From: Sycon ciliatum
Taxonomy: Eukaryota > Porifera > Calcarea > Leucosolenida > Sycettidae
Direction of reading: 5' to 3'
Length of the DNA stretch: 64,000 nt
Assembly (NCBI RefSeq): GCF_964019385.1
Contig: NC_088646.1
Location: 2,564,013 to 2,628,012 of the forward strand
This document shows, in pieces, positions 1 to 9,919 of this stretch (its first letter is position 1; the number at the start of each line of letters is the position of its first letter). A program made the position numbers and the translations under genes. The notes under the pieces are model-generated. The model made no database searches. It was given only the letters and a program-made list of their open reading frames with translations, and was not told where the DNA came from.

Positions 1-180
1 AATGTAAGCATGCATTGAAGAATTCTTTACTCAGCCTGAATGCGCAGTGGCAGGAGTGGCAGAGCGTTTTACTCGAGAACTGCGGCAACCTTGGAGTATA
101 GCATCACACAATCTTTCATTCCAAAGCTGTTCCTATTCTTCTGCACTGCATAACATAATGCAGGTTTCCATGCATCCACA

Positions 181-300
181 CTCACGCACACCCATCCACC
201 CCCACACACACTCACGCACACCCATCCACCCCCACACACACTCACGCACACCCATCCACCCCCACACACACTCACGCACACCCATCCACCCCCACACACA
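181..300. repeat. 30-bp minisatellite, four exact copies
   Basis: Four perfect head-to-tail 30-bp units rich in CACA and CCCA. It lies in the CDK8-like gene, in the intron that follows exon 4 on the minus strand. It opens long reading frames in several phases, which are repeat artefacts. Confidence 0.95.
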
Positions 301-430
301 CTCACGCACGCACATGTGCAAACACTCACACGCAGGCACGCGCACATGCACACATTCACACGTAGGCATGCATGCACGCACGCACAGACAGACACACACA
401 CGCATGCACAGACAGACACACACGCATGCA

Positions 431-517
431 CACACGACACACACACAGCCACGCACACACAGCCACGCACACACAGCCACGCACACACAGCCACGCACAC
501 ACAGACACGCACACACA

Positions 518-591
<74 letters not shown>
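431..591. repeat. 14-bp CA-rich minisatellite grading into (CA)n
   Basis: About four copies of a 14-bp CACACACAGCCACG unit, then CACAGACACG variants, then an uninterrupted (CA)n run of about 70 bp. It is intronic relative to the minus-strand CDK8-like gene. Confidence 0.93.
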
Positions 592-594
<3 letters not shown>

Positions 595-658
595 GCACAC
601 TCACACGCAGGCACGCACAGACGCACGGACACACGCACAACGAGCTACGCCAGCTTAC

Positions 659-799
659 CAGATCGCGATGTAGAACCCAGCCGCAGTGCAAGTAGTCCAT
701 GCCAGCCAGGATCTGGTGCAGCAACGACTTGACCATTAGCGGTGGGGGAGGGTTTAGTCGCTTGGGAGACTTGGTGGCTCTGTGATACTTGATGATGTG
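659..799 (-). CDS. CDK8/CDK19-like: CDK8/19-like kinase, exon 4 (to the HRD catalytic motif)
   Basis: A 47-codon exon in phase 0. It is preceded on the minus strand by CAG (acceptor) and followed by GTAAGC (donor). It encodes [12 protein letters not shown], a proline run, [25 protein letters not shown]: the end of the hinge, helix E and the first half of the catalytic loop of a CDK8/CDK19 kinase domain. The exon ends directly after HRDL. The expected KPANIL segment, DFG/DMG motif and C-lobe are not in the 658 bases remaining before the window edge, so the gene continues outside. The catalytic Asp of HRD is present. Family assignment is strong because the flanking exons give the same protein in order. 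Confidence 0.93.
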
Positions 800-2140
800 C
801 TGAGAACACATACACACAAGAAACACATTCGCTCAATCATGGAGATGGCAAAATTCAATAGGGGCACCGGGACAACCCTCACCACACGCGCTGGAGTTTG
901 GTTCTGCGAAACACATGGGTCCGCAAATTTAAAAGAGTTCCCACCGGGATAAAATACCCCAAGCAAATCTACACAACTGCAGCATGCAACTAGCCAACCA
1001 ACAACCAAAAAATGAAGTGAGCATTGAAACAGCACTACTCCACTTGATGTGGACGTACTTCAAATAGCACAATGGTAACAGAGAGCTTGGAGGTCAAGAA
1101 GATACCAGTGAGCACTGAGTGCATGCCAACAGCCATGGCACGGCTGTTTTTTTGTGCGATTTCACGCCACTTAACAATATGGCCGCCGAAAGTCTCGATT
1201 GGGCTTCAATGGCAAGAAAATTTGAATTTTCAAATCGTCAGAACACGAGTAGGCCATGGTTTCCCCTGGATTTTGGAGACTAGTCAGCCCGGACAGCCCG
1301 GGGAACACGCTGATCATCTCCGTCTTGTTTCAAGCTTTCCGCTCGTACCTCACATGACTGCCTTTCCTTCAAGAAACATTTGTTCTGTGTCGTGCGACTT
1401 TGGCTTCGTTCTGGAATACTCCTTGTGTCGTCGCTGACAAACTCGGCTCCGAGAAGCCCTTCCCGATTTTTTCCCAGCTTAGATCGATATTTTCCCAGGT
1501 AGAGGACTATCCTCTGGTTGTCTTCCCCAAGTTTCATTAGAATACGAGCGTGAACTTCTAAATACGCGCGACGAGTCCGGAGCCGGTTTCCTCTTGATTT
1601 GGAAGACAACTGGTGTGGCCCTTTAGTTGCTGTTGAGTGTAGAAGGCTGCTTCCTGCTGTAAATTGCTTAGTCGGCATGTGGGATATTGTAGAAGAAGAC
1701 AGCAGCCGGCCAAGTGAGCTTGAAATTGTGATATCTACCCTATTGTGCGTTGAACGATTACGAAATATCTAACTTGAATGTTGTACACGCGAGCACGCCA
1801 AGCAGAGGCTGGCAGGCTGGCAATCACACGGCGAGATCAATCTCCAGACTGCCAGGAGTAGTTCGAGCAAGTTTGAAGCGGAAAGACAGCTAACTGGGCA
1901 GGCCAGGACGCTTTTCCACCCTCTTTCTCTCTCAAATTGCCGAAAAGTCGAGTATCTCGCTCGAGCGCTTTCAAAACTTTTCTCTTGGTTTCGCGTCCCA
2001 AGTCGTGGAACTACAGGAGGATCGACATGAGTTTCTTCCAAAAACGCAAACTCATCGCATATTTGTACTATTCGCACAATGTTACATAAATCGCACCGAA
2101 CGACGCCATATTGATAAGTGCCTGCACGTGAACAGCCGTG

Positions 2141-2222
2141 ATGGGTACACGCATAATAACCTCAACAGTCATGGGTACAAGCATAATAACCTCAACAGCA
2201 ATGGGTACACGCATAATAACCC
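2141..2222. repeat. 30-bp minisatellite beside a splice donor
   Basis: Nearly three 30-bp units beginning ATGGGTACACGCATAATAAC. The array stops about five bases from the exon 3 boundary of the CDK8-like gene (donor GTAAGG at 2221-2226, minus strand), so the last partial unit merges with the splice donor. Confidence 0.9.
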
Positions 2223-2226
2223 TTAC

Positions 2227-2337
2227 CCATAGGTCATGCTCGGCGTAGTCGATGAGAAGCCACACTTTCGAATCGGCGTGCGACAGGAAGACACGTCTCA
2301 TGTGCAGTACGTTGGGGTGGTCCAGCTCTCGTAGCAG
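2227..2337 (-). CDS. CDK8/CDK19-like: CDK8/19-like kinase, exon 3 (hinge region)
   Basis: A 37-codon, phase-0 exon between TAG (acceptor side) and GTAAGG (donor). It encodes [37 protein letters not shown]. This is the beta-4/beta-5 and hinge part of the kinase; DYAEHDLW is the characteristic CDK8/CDK19 hinge. It joins exon 2 (ending CREIA) and exon 4 (starting HIIKYHRA) without a frame change. The adjacent introns are about 4.1 kb upstream (2338-6463) and 1.4 kb downstream (800-2226), both rich in repeats. Confidence 0.95.
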
Positions 2338-2357
2338 CTAAACAGGGACGGGACAGA

Positions 2358-2366
2358 AACACACAC

Positions 2367-2433
<67 letters not shown>

Positions 2434-2470
2434 TACACACACACACACGCGCGCGCGCGCGCGCGCGCGG
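2358..2470. repeat. (CA)n passing into (CG)n
   Basis: About 95 bp of CA/CG-interrupted CA repeat ending in an uninterrupted (GC)n run of about 25 bp. It lies in intron 2 of the CDK8-like gene, about 20 bp upstream of the exon 3 acceptor. Alternating purine-pyrimidine of this type is a classical Z-DNA-forming sequence. Confidence 0.92.
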
Positions 2471-2488
2471 ACATGTGTAAGGAATTAA

Positions 2489-2648
2489 AGGGGAACTCGG
2501 ATCCAAAATGAGCCCCATTTTTTATTGCGGAATCCATTAGAGTGCGGCCTAAGTGATAGAATGGTGAAACACTTACTTTCCTTGCTTCCTTCCTCTCATG
2601 GCCCTCTATTTTTTAAGAGGAAGACCATTTTGGGCTGGAGTTTTCCCT
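2489..2648. mobile_element. 160-bp MITE with TTAA target duplication
   Basis: The termini are inverted: AGGGGAACTCGGATCC at the left and the complement of AGGGAAAACTCCAG at the right, with further matching inward (CCAAAATG against CATTTTGG). TTAA flanks both sides (2485-2488 and 2649-2652). The ends resemble those of the Kolobok-type element at 54487-58431, so this is probably a non-autonomous member of that superfamily. piggyBac also uses TTAA, but its ends usually start CCC. Confidence 0.85.
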
Positions 2649-2665
2649 TTAAACGGGGACCTTAT

Positions 2666-3808
2666 GCCAGGTATGATGATGAAACACGCCTGCGAATGGC
2701 GAAGTATGCTTGTTTGCACGGCCTCTCGAGAGCTTCGGAGCATTTCACAAAGGAGTTTGGCCGCAGTGTTACGTACACAACGATCCAGAGCATGGTGGCG
2801 CAGTAAAAGAAGCACTTGGGGAAAGAAGCAGATCCAAGTGCCATCACTTCTCTTAGCCATCAGCCTAGGGGACGACGGACAACGCTGCTGCCTACGGAAC
2901 TTGATGAGATGGTGTGTCGATATTTGCGTGACATTCGTGGTGAAGGTGGTGTGATCAGTAAGCGCATCACAATTGCCACTGCAAATGGGATCGTGAGCTC
3001 CCAAAAACCGTCATTGCTCCGTGAAAACGGTGGATACCTCGATCTTACTGTTGGCTGGGTGAATTCTATTCACCAGCGTTTGAACTTGACCAGACGAAAG
3101 GCCACCAAAGCTGCAAGGAAGCTGCCTGACAACTTTCCCGAGCTCAAGTAGCAATTCCTGGAGAGGATTGTCAAAGCAGTGGAGCAGCAAGACATTCCAG
3201 CCGACTTGATCATCAACTTTGATGAGACTGGACTGTCAATGGTTCCTTCCTCTGACTGGACACTGGCAGAAAAAGGATCCAAGGATGTGCCAATGCTGGG
3301 AGCAGACGACAAGCGGCAGATTACTGCTGTTGTCGGATGTACAATAGGTGGGAAGCTTCTCCCACCGCAACTGCTCTACCAGGATATTTACGCAGCAAAT
3401 CGCACTCCTGAAGTTCTTGAGCAGTTTGCAGACAGTGGATTTGAGCTTGTGTTCGTGCCTGGAAATTGCACAAGCGAGCTGCAGCCACTAGACCTCAGCT
3501 TGAACGGTCCATTGAAGGAGAAGTGCTAGGAGGGATTCTCGCTCTAGTATGCGCAAGAGGTATGCGATGCCATCAAAAAGTCTGACGAAACAGGAGAGGA
3601 AGTGGCAGATTCAGCCACTCGCTTCGTGCAGCCAGATCTGTGACTGTCCATCATCAAACCTCGTCGTTGGACAATTGATGCTTTTGCTTCTGTATCGTCT
3701 CGTCCAGCGCTAGTCCGTCATGGCTGGGAGACAAGTGGCATGGTGGCAGCATTAGAAGGTGTTCTGAAGTTCCAGACCCAAGAACAAATCAAGTTAAGAG
3801 AGCACTAA
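2666..3808 (+). pseudogene. pogo/Tigger-like DDE transposase, decayed
   Basis: One reading frame (codons starting at positions equal to 2 modulo 3) shows a helix-turn-helix-like N-terminal part (DDETRLRMAKYACLHGLSRA, GRSVTYTTIQSMVAQ) and a DDE core. INFDETGLSMVPSSDWTLAE carries the first catalytic Asp; GADDKRQITAVVGCTIGGK follows; VPGNCTSELQPLDLSLNGP is the conserved segment near the second Asp. A stretch between LLPPQLLYQ and the NRTPEV part is shorter than usual, so part of the core appears deleted. The frame has stops at 2804, 3149, 3527, 3545, 3641 and 3806 but no frameshift. Each stop is one C-to-T change from a Gln or Arg codon. It sits in intron 2 of the CDK8-like gene, antisense to it. 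No terminal inverted repeats were found. Confidence 0.85.
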
Positions 3809-4399
3809 ATTGACTCCACCGACTGCCAATCCAGGCTGGATGGACGCTCAATGAGCCATGCGTGTACCGTCATTAGCAGTTTCTGCTGTAAAGCGGTTTT
3901 GTTGTCAGATATCACGGTTGCAGAGGAGCTTTCCTACTCCAGCTTTCCATCACCTTCTCTGCCAGAGCACTTTGTTGCTCTGATCCGGAAAGGCAACAGC
4001 CTCTACGATGAAGTGTTTGGTCCGAAGGGGAGCCCCTTCCTCAGCGCATATGATGTCGTAGCAGAAGCGAGTATGGGATTAGCCATTCCTCAGTATGGAG
4101 AGTTGGGATTCAACACCCACGACAAAGCTGAGCTGGAGATAGCCACGTATCTGGAGCGGGCTGATAGCTCTGTGCCTCTACCAGCTATTTTCACCGCGAA
4201 GGGAAAGTCGGTTGCAGTGATCTTCGCACCAGATGGGCAATGTCTAGTGATGGACAGCCATGCTCACGGCCGTCGTGGTGGTCTGCTTGCTAGCTGCACT
4301 ACAGTTAAATCATGGGTACACCTTTTGTCCAATGGCTTAATGAATGGCTTGTCACTTGAACGTGGAGCAGCACTTACGTTTCTCTCTCTTTCCACCTAG
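3809..4399 (+). pseudogene. C76-like (herpes-tegument-fold) cysteine protease domain, same frame as the upstream transposase
   Basis: The frame continues directly from the stop at 3806 and stays open to a TAG at 4397. Visible motifs: SRLDGRSMSHACTVISSF, where Cys at about 3863 is a candidate nucleophile; LIRKGNSLYDEVFG; FLSAYDVV; GELGF; LPAIFTAKGKSVAVIF; and CLVMDSHAHGRRGG, a DxH motif at about 4253-4261. This order (GN.LYD, then GKSVAV, then DSH) is what I know from peptidase C76-like deubiquitinase domains found in large herpesvirus tegument proteins and in some animal transposon-related proteins. The assignment is from motif memory, not a search. It may have been the C-terminal part of the transposase polypeptide, or a separate ORF of the same element. 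Confidence 0.55.
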
Positions 4400-5065
4400 A
4401 TGGTCGAGCACAGGAGTGACTAAACACCTTCAAAGCACCCACATGCAGTTCTCCTTTGCCGAGAACCATTGTCGTGCACCGCCATCTGTTCAGTTGTTCT
4501 TGGCCGGCTGAAACATTGTTGACTTTGCTGTCAAGACAAGTACTAGACAAATTATGCCACGCAGTTATTTCTTTGCTATAAATAAGTCCACATCCAGACC
4601 GTATTCTAGGGCAGCATTCTGGTCTACTACTAGTACTGTTGCATTGTAATCGCTTTCGTTTCGTTCTACTACTACTAGCACATTCTCTGGCTGTTCCTGT
4701 CGTTGGTATACTTCTGTCAACTTGATACTACATGTAGCACTAGTACTTATTAGTGCATGTAAATTACATGGCTAATGCAATAATGCTACACTTTTTTAAA
4801 CTGTAAAAGCCTCTTGTACGGGCAAACTCAAAAACAATGTTGCACAATCATGTACACAAATGCTACAATTAGTACAGTGAGTTCTAGAGAAGTACAATAC
4901 ATGTACTAGTACGTATTCAATGACTCTTTAGACATTGTACATAGTACCAGTACTACCAGTATACAACTTAAATTTTTTTAATGACAGTGACTTTCATGAT
5001 TTTGGATGTGGCAATGATTTTCATGATTTTTACATTTTTTGGCATTTCGGAAAATTTAGGTGTAA
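4400..5065. other. Intronic AT-rich sequence, no gene seen
   Basis: This is part of intron 2 of the CDK8-like gene. It is rich in short TACTAGTAC and TACATGTAC palindromes. I see no open frame with recognisable content. Confidence 0.6.
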
Positions 5066-5457
5066 GGGCATGTTCGATTGGTAAGGATCGGGATCGGGAT
5101 CCAGATCTCAGATCCGTCGGATCCTTCAGAGTCAACTGGACACTTTTTTGGGCCTTGACTGTTGCTATGTTGACGAAGTAATGAAAAGTCGTACTCACCG
5201 CGCCAGTTGTACAAAAAGTCCACAAGCTCTATCTCGATCCACGTGTGCGTACCACAATGTACTAATGTGTACAAAAACGATTATTACCCGCCATATACGC
5301 ACAAAGGTCACATTCGGATCCGGTCAACCCTGCTCCCCGAGGTGGGTTGACCGGATCCAAATCCGAAGGATCCGGATCCGGATTCGACCAATCGAAAGGG
5401 TGCGAATCCAGTGGATCCGGTGGATCGGGATCCCGATCCTACCAATTGAACATGCCC
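5066..5457. mobile_element. 392-bp Harbinger-type MITE
   Basis: The inverted termini start GGGCATGTTC followed by ATTGGTA(A)GGATCGGGATC. TAA flanks both ends (5063-5065 and 5458-5460). A 3-bp TWA target duplication and GGG termini are typical of PIF/Harbinger MITEs. The interior is rich in GGATCC motifs. The right-hand TAA is also the left target duplication of the next element. Confidence 0.85.
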
Positions 5458-5460
5458 TAA

Positions 5461-6252
5461 GGGGTCGTCCGTATTTTTCGAAAAATTAAAAAATCCGTCC
5501 GCAGGCAAAAGGGGGGTGGTCAAGAGTGCTGGCGGAATTTAATTTTTTGATTTTTCTTACTTTTTTTTACTTCAGTGACTTTCATACACTTGTTGCACCG
5601 ACTGTGTAGTGTACTGTAGATGTAGGGTAGGATCGCAAACACCAGTATGATATACATGACTCTTCATGTAGTTGTAGGACGTGCATGGCCGTCGCGTCGG
5701 TAGACCTACTACTCACTGACCTAGCTACTAGCAAGAGTATTATAACCCCCCAAGAGTGTGCAACTCCGGATACCCTTTCTATGGGGTACGCCGACGGCGA
5801 AAACTCACATCACGTGGTGCAGTGTCGCAGTTGTACGTTTCCAGCCCGTTTTTAGCGAGCAGCGGAGTACTAAAAAAGCACTCTCTGACAGAAACTCATT
5901 GCGCGTATGCAAATCCCCAGCATGATCAGGGCAGATTTTCGGATTGCGCGCACGCTATCCTACGTTTGTACGTAGTACAAAGGTATCTGAGACACGTGAT
6001 GTGAGTTTTCGCCGTCGGAGACCCCATATGCAGAGTTGCACACTCTTGGGGGATTATACTCTTAGTACTACTACATGTACTTGACATAGGTGCAATCAGC
6101 GAACATGAGGTCAGGAGTTCTTATTTTCGAGCTGGGCATCGGTAAAAATCAAAAAATTAATGGGAAAAAATGGGGGTGGGTGGGTAGGTGGGTCAGAGAC
6201 AATTTTGCACGAGGACGGATTTTTTAATTTTTCGATAATTACGGACGACCCC
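5461..6252. mobile_element. 792-bp Harbinger-type MITE abutting the previous one
   Basis: Inverted termini of about 42 bp start GGGGTCGTCCGTA, followed by TCGAAAAATTAAAAAATCCG and TCC. TAA lies at 5458-5460 and 6253-6255. It evidently inserted into the TAA duplicate of the element at 5066-5457. It is itself interrupted by a third inverted-repeat element at 5732-6064. No transposase is encoded. Confidence 0.85.
5732..6064. mobile_element. 333-bp MITE nested in the Harbinger-type MITE
   Basis: Inverted arms of about 80 bp start CAAGAGTATTATAACCCCCC, then AGAGTGTGCAACTC, and extend inward to GCCGACGGCGAAAACTCACA and TCACGTG. The outer 35 bp match the MITE at 13338-13657, so the two belong to one family. 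The flanking bases give no clean target duplication here. Confidence 0.85.
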
Positions 6253-6463
6253 TAATGTTAAATTAGGTGATCCGGGACCTCTACCGAAGTTTCCGAAATT
6301 TAAATTACACAGAAATAAAGGTGTTTTACAGCACACATCAAAGTATATCCTTCGATTAACAGTGGGTCCAAGTTGTCAATAGTTACTAGTCGATACTACC
6401 AAGAAAAAGGAATGTTGTTTTACGTAAAATTTAATGATGTACACCTATATAGGTGCAACTTAC

Positions 6464-6539
6464 AGCAATTTCTCTGCATGCTGAAGGAGACAATCCACGG
6501 CCTTCGATTTGCTTTAATGCATACTCTCGCGTATCGCTC
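6464..6539 (-). CDS. CDK8/CDK19-like: CDK8/19-like kinase, exon 2 (catalytic Lys and alpha-C helix)
   Basis: A 76-nt exon with acceptor ATAG and donor GTAAGT. Its first base completes the Ser codon split across intron 1. It encodes SDTREYALKQIEGRGLSPSA and CREIA: the beta-3 lysine (ALKQ) and the SACREIA alpha-C helix, the CDK8/CDK19 counterpart of PSTAIRE that contacts cyclin C. It joins exon 3 as CREIA-LLREL, exactly as in the known family. Confidence 0.95.
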
Positions 6540-6608
6540 CTATGGCGTAAAGAAATGGTACAAAAGCAACAGCAAAGAGAGACCGAATGAGAAAGTGAGA
6601 ATGTATGT

Positions 6609-6863
6609 GTGTGGGCACATGTGTGTGTGTGTGTGTGCATGTGTGTGTGCGTGTGTGTGTTTCTGCACCTTGTCCTCACCCACTTACTTTGTGAGCCCGT
6701 AAGTGGGATCATTTCTAAATCCACCCAGAGTTTGGGGATTTCAGGGGGTGTCAGCTGTTGGGCGGTTCAATTGCCAATGGAGTCATATTTCCAAGATTCC
6801 TTTTGAGTCCCTTTCTCCTCTCCCGGGGAGACCCACGTGACCAGTTAGCAAGTACGGTACAGT

Positions 6864-6894
<31 letters not shown>

Positions 6895-6915
6895 CACGTG
6901 CATGTGTGTGTGAGC
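6609..6915. repeat. Two (TG)n-rich patches in intron 1
   Basis: TG/CATG repeats at 6609-6660 and 6867-6915, inside intron 1 (6540-7474) of the CDK8-like gene. Nothing else recognisable was found in that intron. Confidence 0.85.
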
Positions 6916-7474
6916 ATGAGCATGCAACGTAGGCAACACCATTGGCTTTGAGAGCAACACATGTAGCAACCCAACTGCAGCCTTATTATTGGTGTTCAAG
7001 GTTGTTCACTAGAAACAATGACATCGCCACTTATTACACCTGGCATAGTATCATTGTCACTCATTATACCTGGCATAGTATCAATGGCCTACACCGTACA
7101 ATTTTGTTCCGTGTACTTCGATATACATGCTACATTGTCAATGAATGGATCTTCGGTTCAGTCATGCCCAAATAGAGTGCTGTCAAGCCAATGCGTTCAT
7201 AGTGACCCGCTTGAACAAGACACACAGTGACAGCCAGTCCTTTTGGTGGTGGTGGTGATAGTGGTGGGATACGGCTGTAGATACATGACCTTATGGTGCC
7301 GCAGCTGGGGCAGCTATCAGGTGGCACTGCCTTCCTAACTCCTAAACAAAATCCTGCAGTGGGTTAGTCAATCGCAGCTCAAGATAGGAGTTCCACACTC
7401 TTTATTATGTACTATTAGCACTGTAACAGATATGCAGATACATTGTATAAGAAAATTAAAGATTGAATTCTTAC

Positions 7475-7626
7475 GAGCTTTTGCTTTTCGCTTTGTACAC
7501 ATGGCCATAGGTTCCACGCCCCACTTTGCAGCCTTCAAAGTCGAACAACTCCTCAACACGGTGACGCTTCTTGAATACACTGCTCTTGAACTCAGGGTCA
7601 ATAAACTGACTCGAGCTTGCCGACAT
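7475..7626 (-). CDS. CDK8/CDK19-like: CDK8/19-like kinase, exon 1 (start and glycine-rich loop)
   Basis: First coding exon of the catalytic kinase of the Mediator CDK module, a nuclear cyclin C partner that phosphorylates transcription regulators. It encodes [44 protein letters not shown]. The glycine-rich loop VGRGTYG and the [17 protein letters not shown] block are diagnostic of CDK8/CDK19 rather than cell-cycle CDKs. The donor GTAAGA splits a Ser codon completed by exon 2. I chose the ATG at 7624-7626; an in-frame ATG at 7659 would add 11 residues ([11 protein letters not shown]) with no family counterpart. Exons 1-4 together give about 137 residues, to the HRD motif. The gene runs off the left edge of the window. 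Confidence 0.93.
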
Positions 7627-8197
7627 GATTCTCGTCAAAAGGATCACTTTCCAATTCACTCAGATTATTATTCTTCCAGTTGACGTGCAGCTGTGCACAA
7701 CGCCACTAGCTCTCGACCTGACGACCACATCGACTTGCCAACTAAAATACAATACCCTCGCAACAGAGAGCTCTACATGCACAATGTAGTTATGATAGCT
7801 TTACACGCAGGTCATCAGCCCGTGCCGTAGTGAAACTGAATTAGAATTGTGTTTCTAACATCAGAGTTCTGAACATGTTCGAACACAAAGTGCAATATCT
7901 CTGGTGGCTAATAATAATTCTATTCTTTCAACTTGAGTGGGTTCTCCTTTGAAGACTGAAATCATAAAGAGTCCCTTTGGACTCTCATCGATTCCAAGAA
8001 AATGATTGATGGCTGGACTTGTATCAGAAAAGTAGTAGGCGTTAGTTTGCAAAACAAACACCATCCAACGAAACAAAAGAAAACAAGGAAAGTACATGTC
8101 AGATTGCATTTTCATTTCAAAAGATCGAAGCGATGATCATGTCGACACATCGATATGACGGATGAATGAAGCCAGTCACCATGGTCACCCGTGACCC
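7627..8197. other. 5' flank of the CDK8-like gene, no gene seen
   Basis: Unique-looking sequence between the CDK8-like start codon and the foldback-like element, presumably holding the minus-strand promoter and 5'UTR. No TATA box or other element could be assigned with confidence. Confidence 0.5.
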
Positions 8198-8206
8198 ATG
8201 CACGAG

Positions 8207-9455
8207 GCGAAGGACTAAAGGGACCGTCACTTAATTTTTGCCGACTACCCGCCAAAAAAATCTTTTCGTTTCACGTGCCAGACACGTCCGCGAGCGCGTA
8301 CGACTCGCGCTCGCCCGGCCGCGCTACCTTTCACGTCAAGCAATCTGTTCACGCCACATGGCTGGATTGGATAGCGCGTACATGCAGACATGATTGAAGA
8401 CTTGCAAAATCAATTTTTTTACAAGTCAAGGCGCTAGGCCTAGGCAGTACTAATGGCTAATGCCAAAGGCTAATGCCCAGGCAGCTGACTTTATTTTCGG
8501 AGAAACACTACTCATTGTAGTAAAAAGTAACAATGAATAGCGACATCATCTAGGAAGGATCGCTACCCTAACGCAAAGGAAAGGCCTTGTGCGGCTGCTC
8601 TACGAAGTGTTGAAGAAAGACTCATCAAAGTTAGTTGGTGGACGAATAACTCGCTGGCGCCGGAAAACTTGGCCCCCAACGATGGTGTTTGGTGAATCAT
8701 CAAGCATAATGTCTTGTAGCAGTGTTCACCGAGGAAGGAGAACGCTCTAGCCGCTGCTGTTGTCCGTTTCATCCACGTTGGGCGTTAGCTGCACCGCGCC
8801 TATTGTGTTTTAGTATTCCATGGACACACATTAGCATTCAGAGCGATTGTGGAGCCACAATTTACTTCACACAGCGTTGTATTGTCCACGAGCGCAAACT
8901 TCATTATCAGCAGTAACTGTTACTCTTCATCCTACATGTAGATTTGGAGTATACACGGCCTTGTCATGACAGCGACAGCTCTACAGAGTGTTCAAGTGAG
9001 AAACATTAATTTCAATTGTTGGTGGACGAATAAATGGCTGGTTCCGAAAAACGCGGCCTGCACCGATGGTGTTTGGTGGATCATCAAACAGGGTGACCAG
9101 CAGTGTTCACCGAGGAAGGAGAATGCACTCGCCACCACTCCGATTCATCCAAGTGGGCGTTAGCTGCGCCGCGCCTATTGTGTTTTAGTATTTCATGGAC
9201 GCACACTAGCGTTCTCAGCGATTGTGGAGCCACAACATATCTTCATGCGGCGTTGCACTGTCCAAGAGCAGAAACGTCAGCAGTGACCCATCATCATACA
9301 TGTAGATTTGGAGTATACACACCATGCGCCAATGGGCCTTGGCACAACAGCGGCAGCTCTACGGAGTGTTCAAGTGAGAAACATTTGTTTTGACTTTTGG
9401 TGGACGAACAAATCGGTGGTGGCGAAAAACGTGGCCTGCGCCGATGGTGTTTGAA
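8207..9455 (+). repeat. Left inverted arm with tandem subrepeats
   Basis: It consists of a terminal module (about 8207-8345, with AAAAAAATCTTTTCG and GAGCGCGTACGACTCGC), a linker, then subrepeat units starting GTTGGTGGACGAATAA at about 8633 and 9019 and a partial third at about 9394. Each unit contains CACCATCG/GATGGTGTTTG, AGTGTTCACCGAGGAAGGAG and a GGAGTATACAC segment. Short ORFs here are mirrored exactly in the right arm, as expected for inverted repeats. Confidence 0.9.
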
Positions 9456-9477
9456 CCATCGAGGGCTCCGGAAGCAG

Positions 9478-9919
9478 CAGCTGAGCCAGATCAGCCAGTC
9501 TTGCCAACTCTCAGTTGCTGGACTCCGTGCTGCAGCTAGCAGCACTGGCACCAGCCGGAAATATTTTTCCGCCGATACCCGTTACTTCCAGTTCTGTCAA
9601 GGGCATGACTGGAATCCATTGCCAGGTGATGACTTTTTACTTTATGTGTTATTTTGCTGCCGAGTTCAGAACTTTTCAGCCCCGATCTGTCCATGTCTAC
9701 ATGTCGGCCATCCGCAAACTTCAGGTGGAAGTTGGCTTTACCTACCCGTCGGGCCCAATGACTCTCCTCGCAAGGTTCCTGTCGGGCATCAACAGGTCAT
9801 CATCGACACAGCGTCATCGCCTGCTGATAACCACTCAACTTCTCAGGGAGATTAGCCGGCATGTTGCCTTTCCACGGATGTGGCACCCTCATGACAAGGC
9901 CATGCTAAGGGCAAACTGA
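9478..9919 (+). pseudogene. Tyrosine recombinase fragment (N-terminal core-binding domain)
   Basis: Two overlapping frames carry one protein split by a frameshift near 9640. The first gives YFQFCQGHDWNPLPGDDFLL. The second gives FQPRSVHVYMSAIRKLQVEV, then GFTYPSG, LLARFLSGINRS, RLLITTQLLREI, and HDKAMLRAN before a stop. This pattern (SV.VY.SAIR.L....GF, then L.GI.RS, then L.IT..LL..I, then D.AML) is the SAM-like N-terminal domain of tyrosine recombinases from DIRS, Crypton and related elements. The catalytic C-terminal domain (R..HR..Y) is absent or unrecognisable after 9919. It lies inside the foldback-like element, so it may be captured cargo or the remnant of its own enzyme. Confidence 0.6.

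Noticed and set aside
47..826. Histidine/threonine- and valine/cysteine-rich ORFs on both strands
   Set aside because: They are translations of the CA/CACG minisatellites; only the part at 659-799 (minus) is a real exon.
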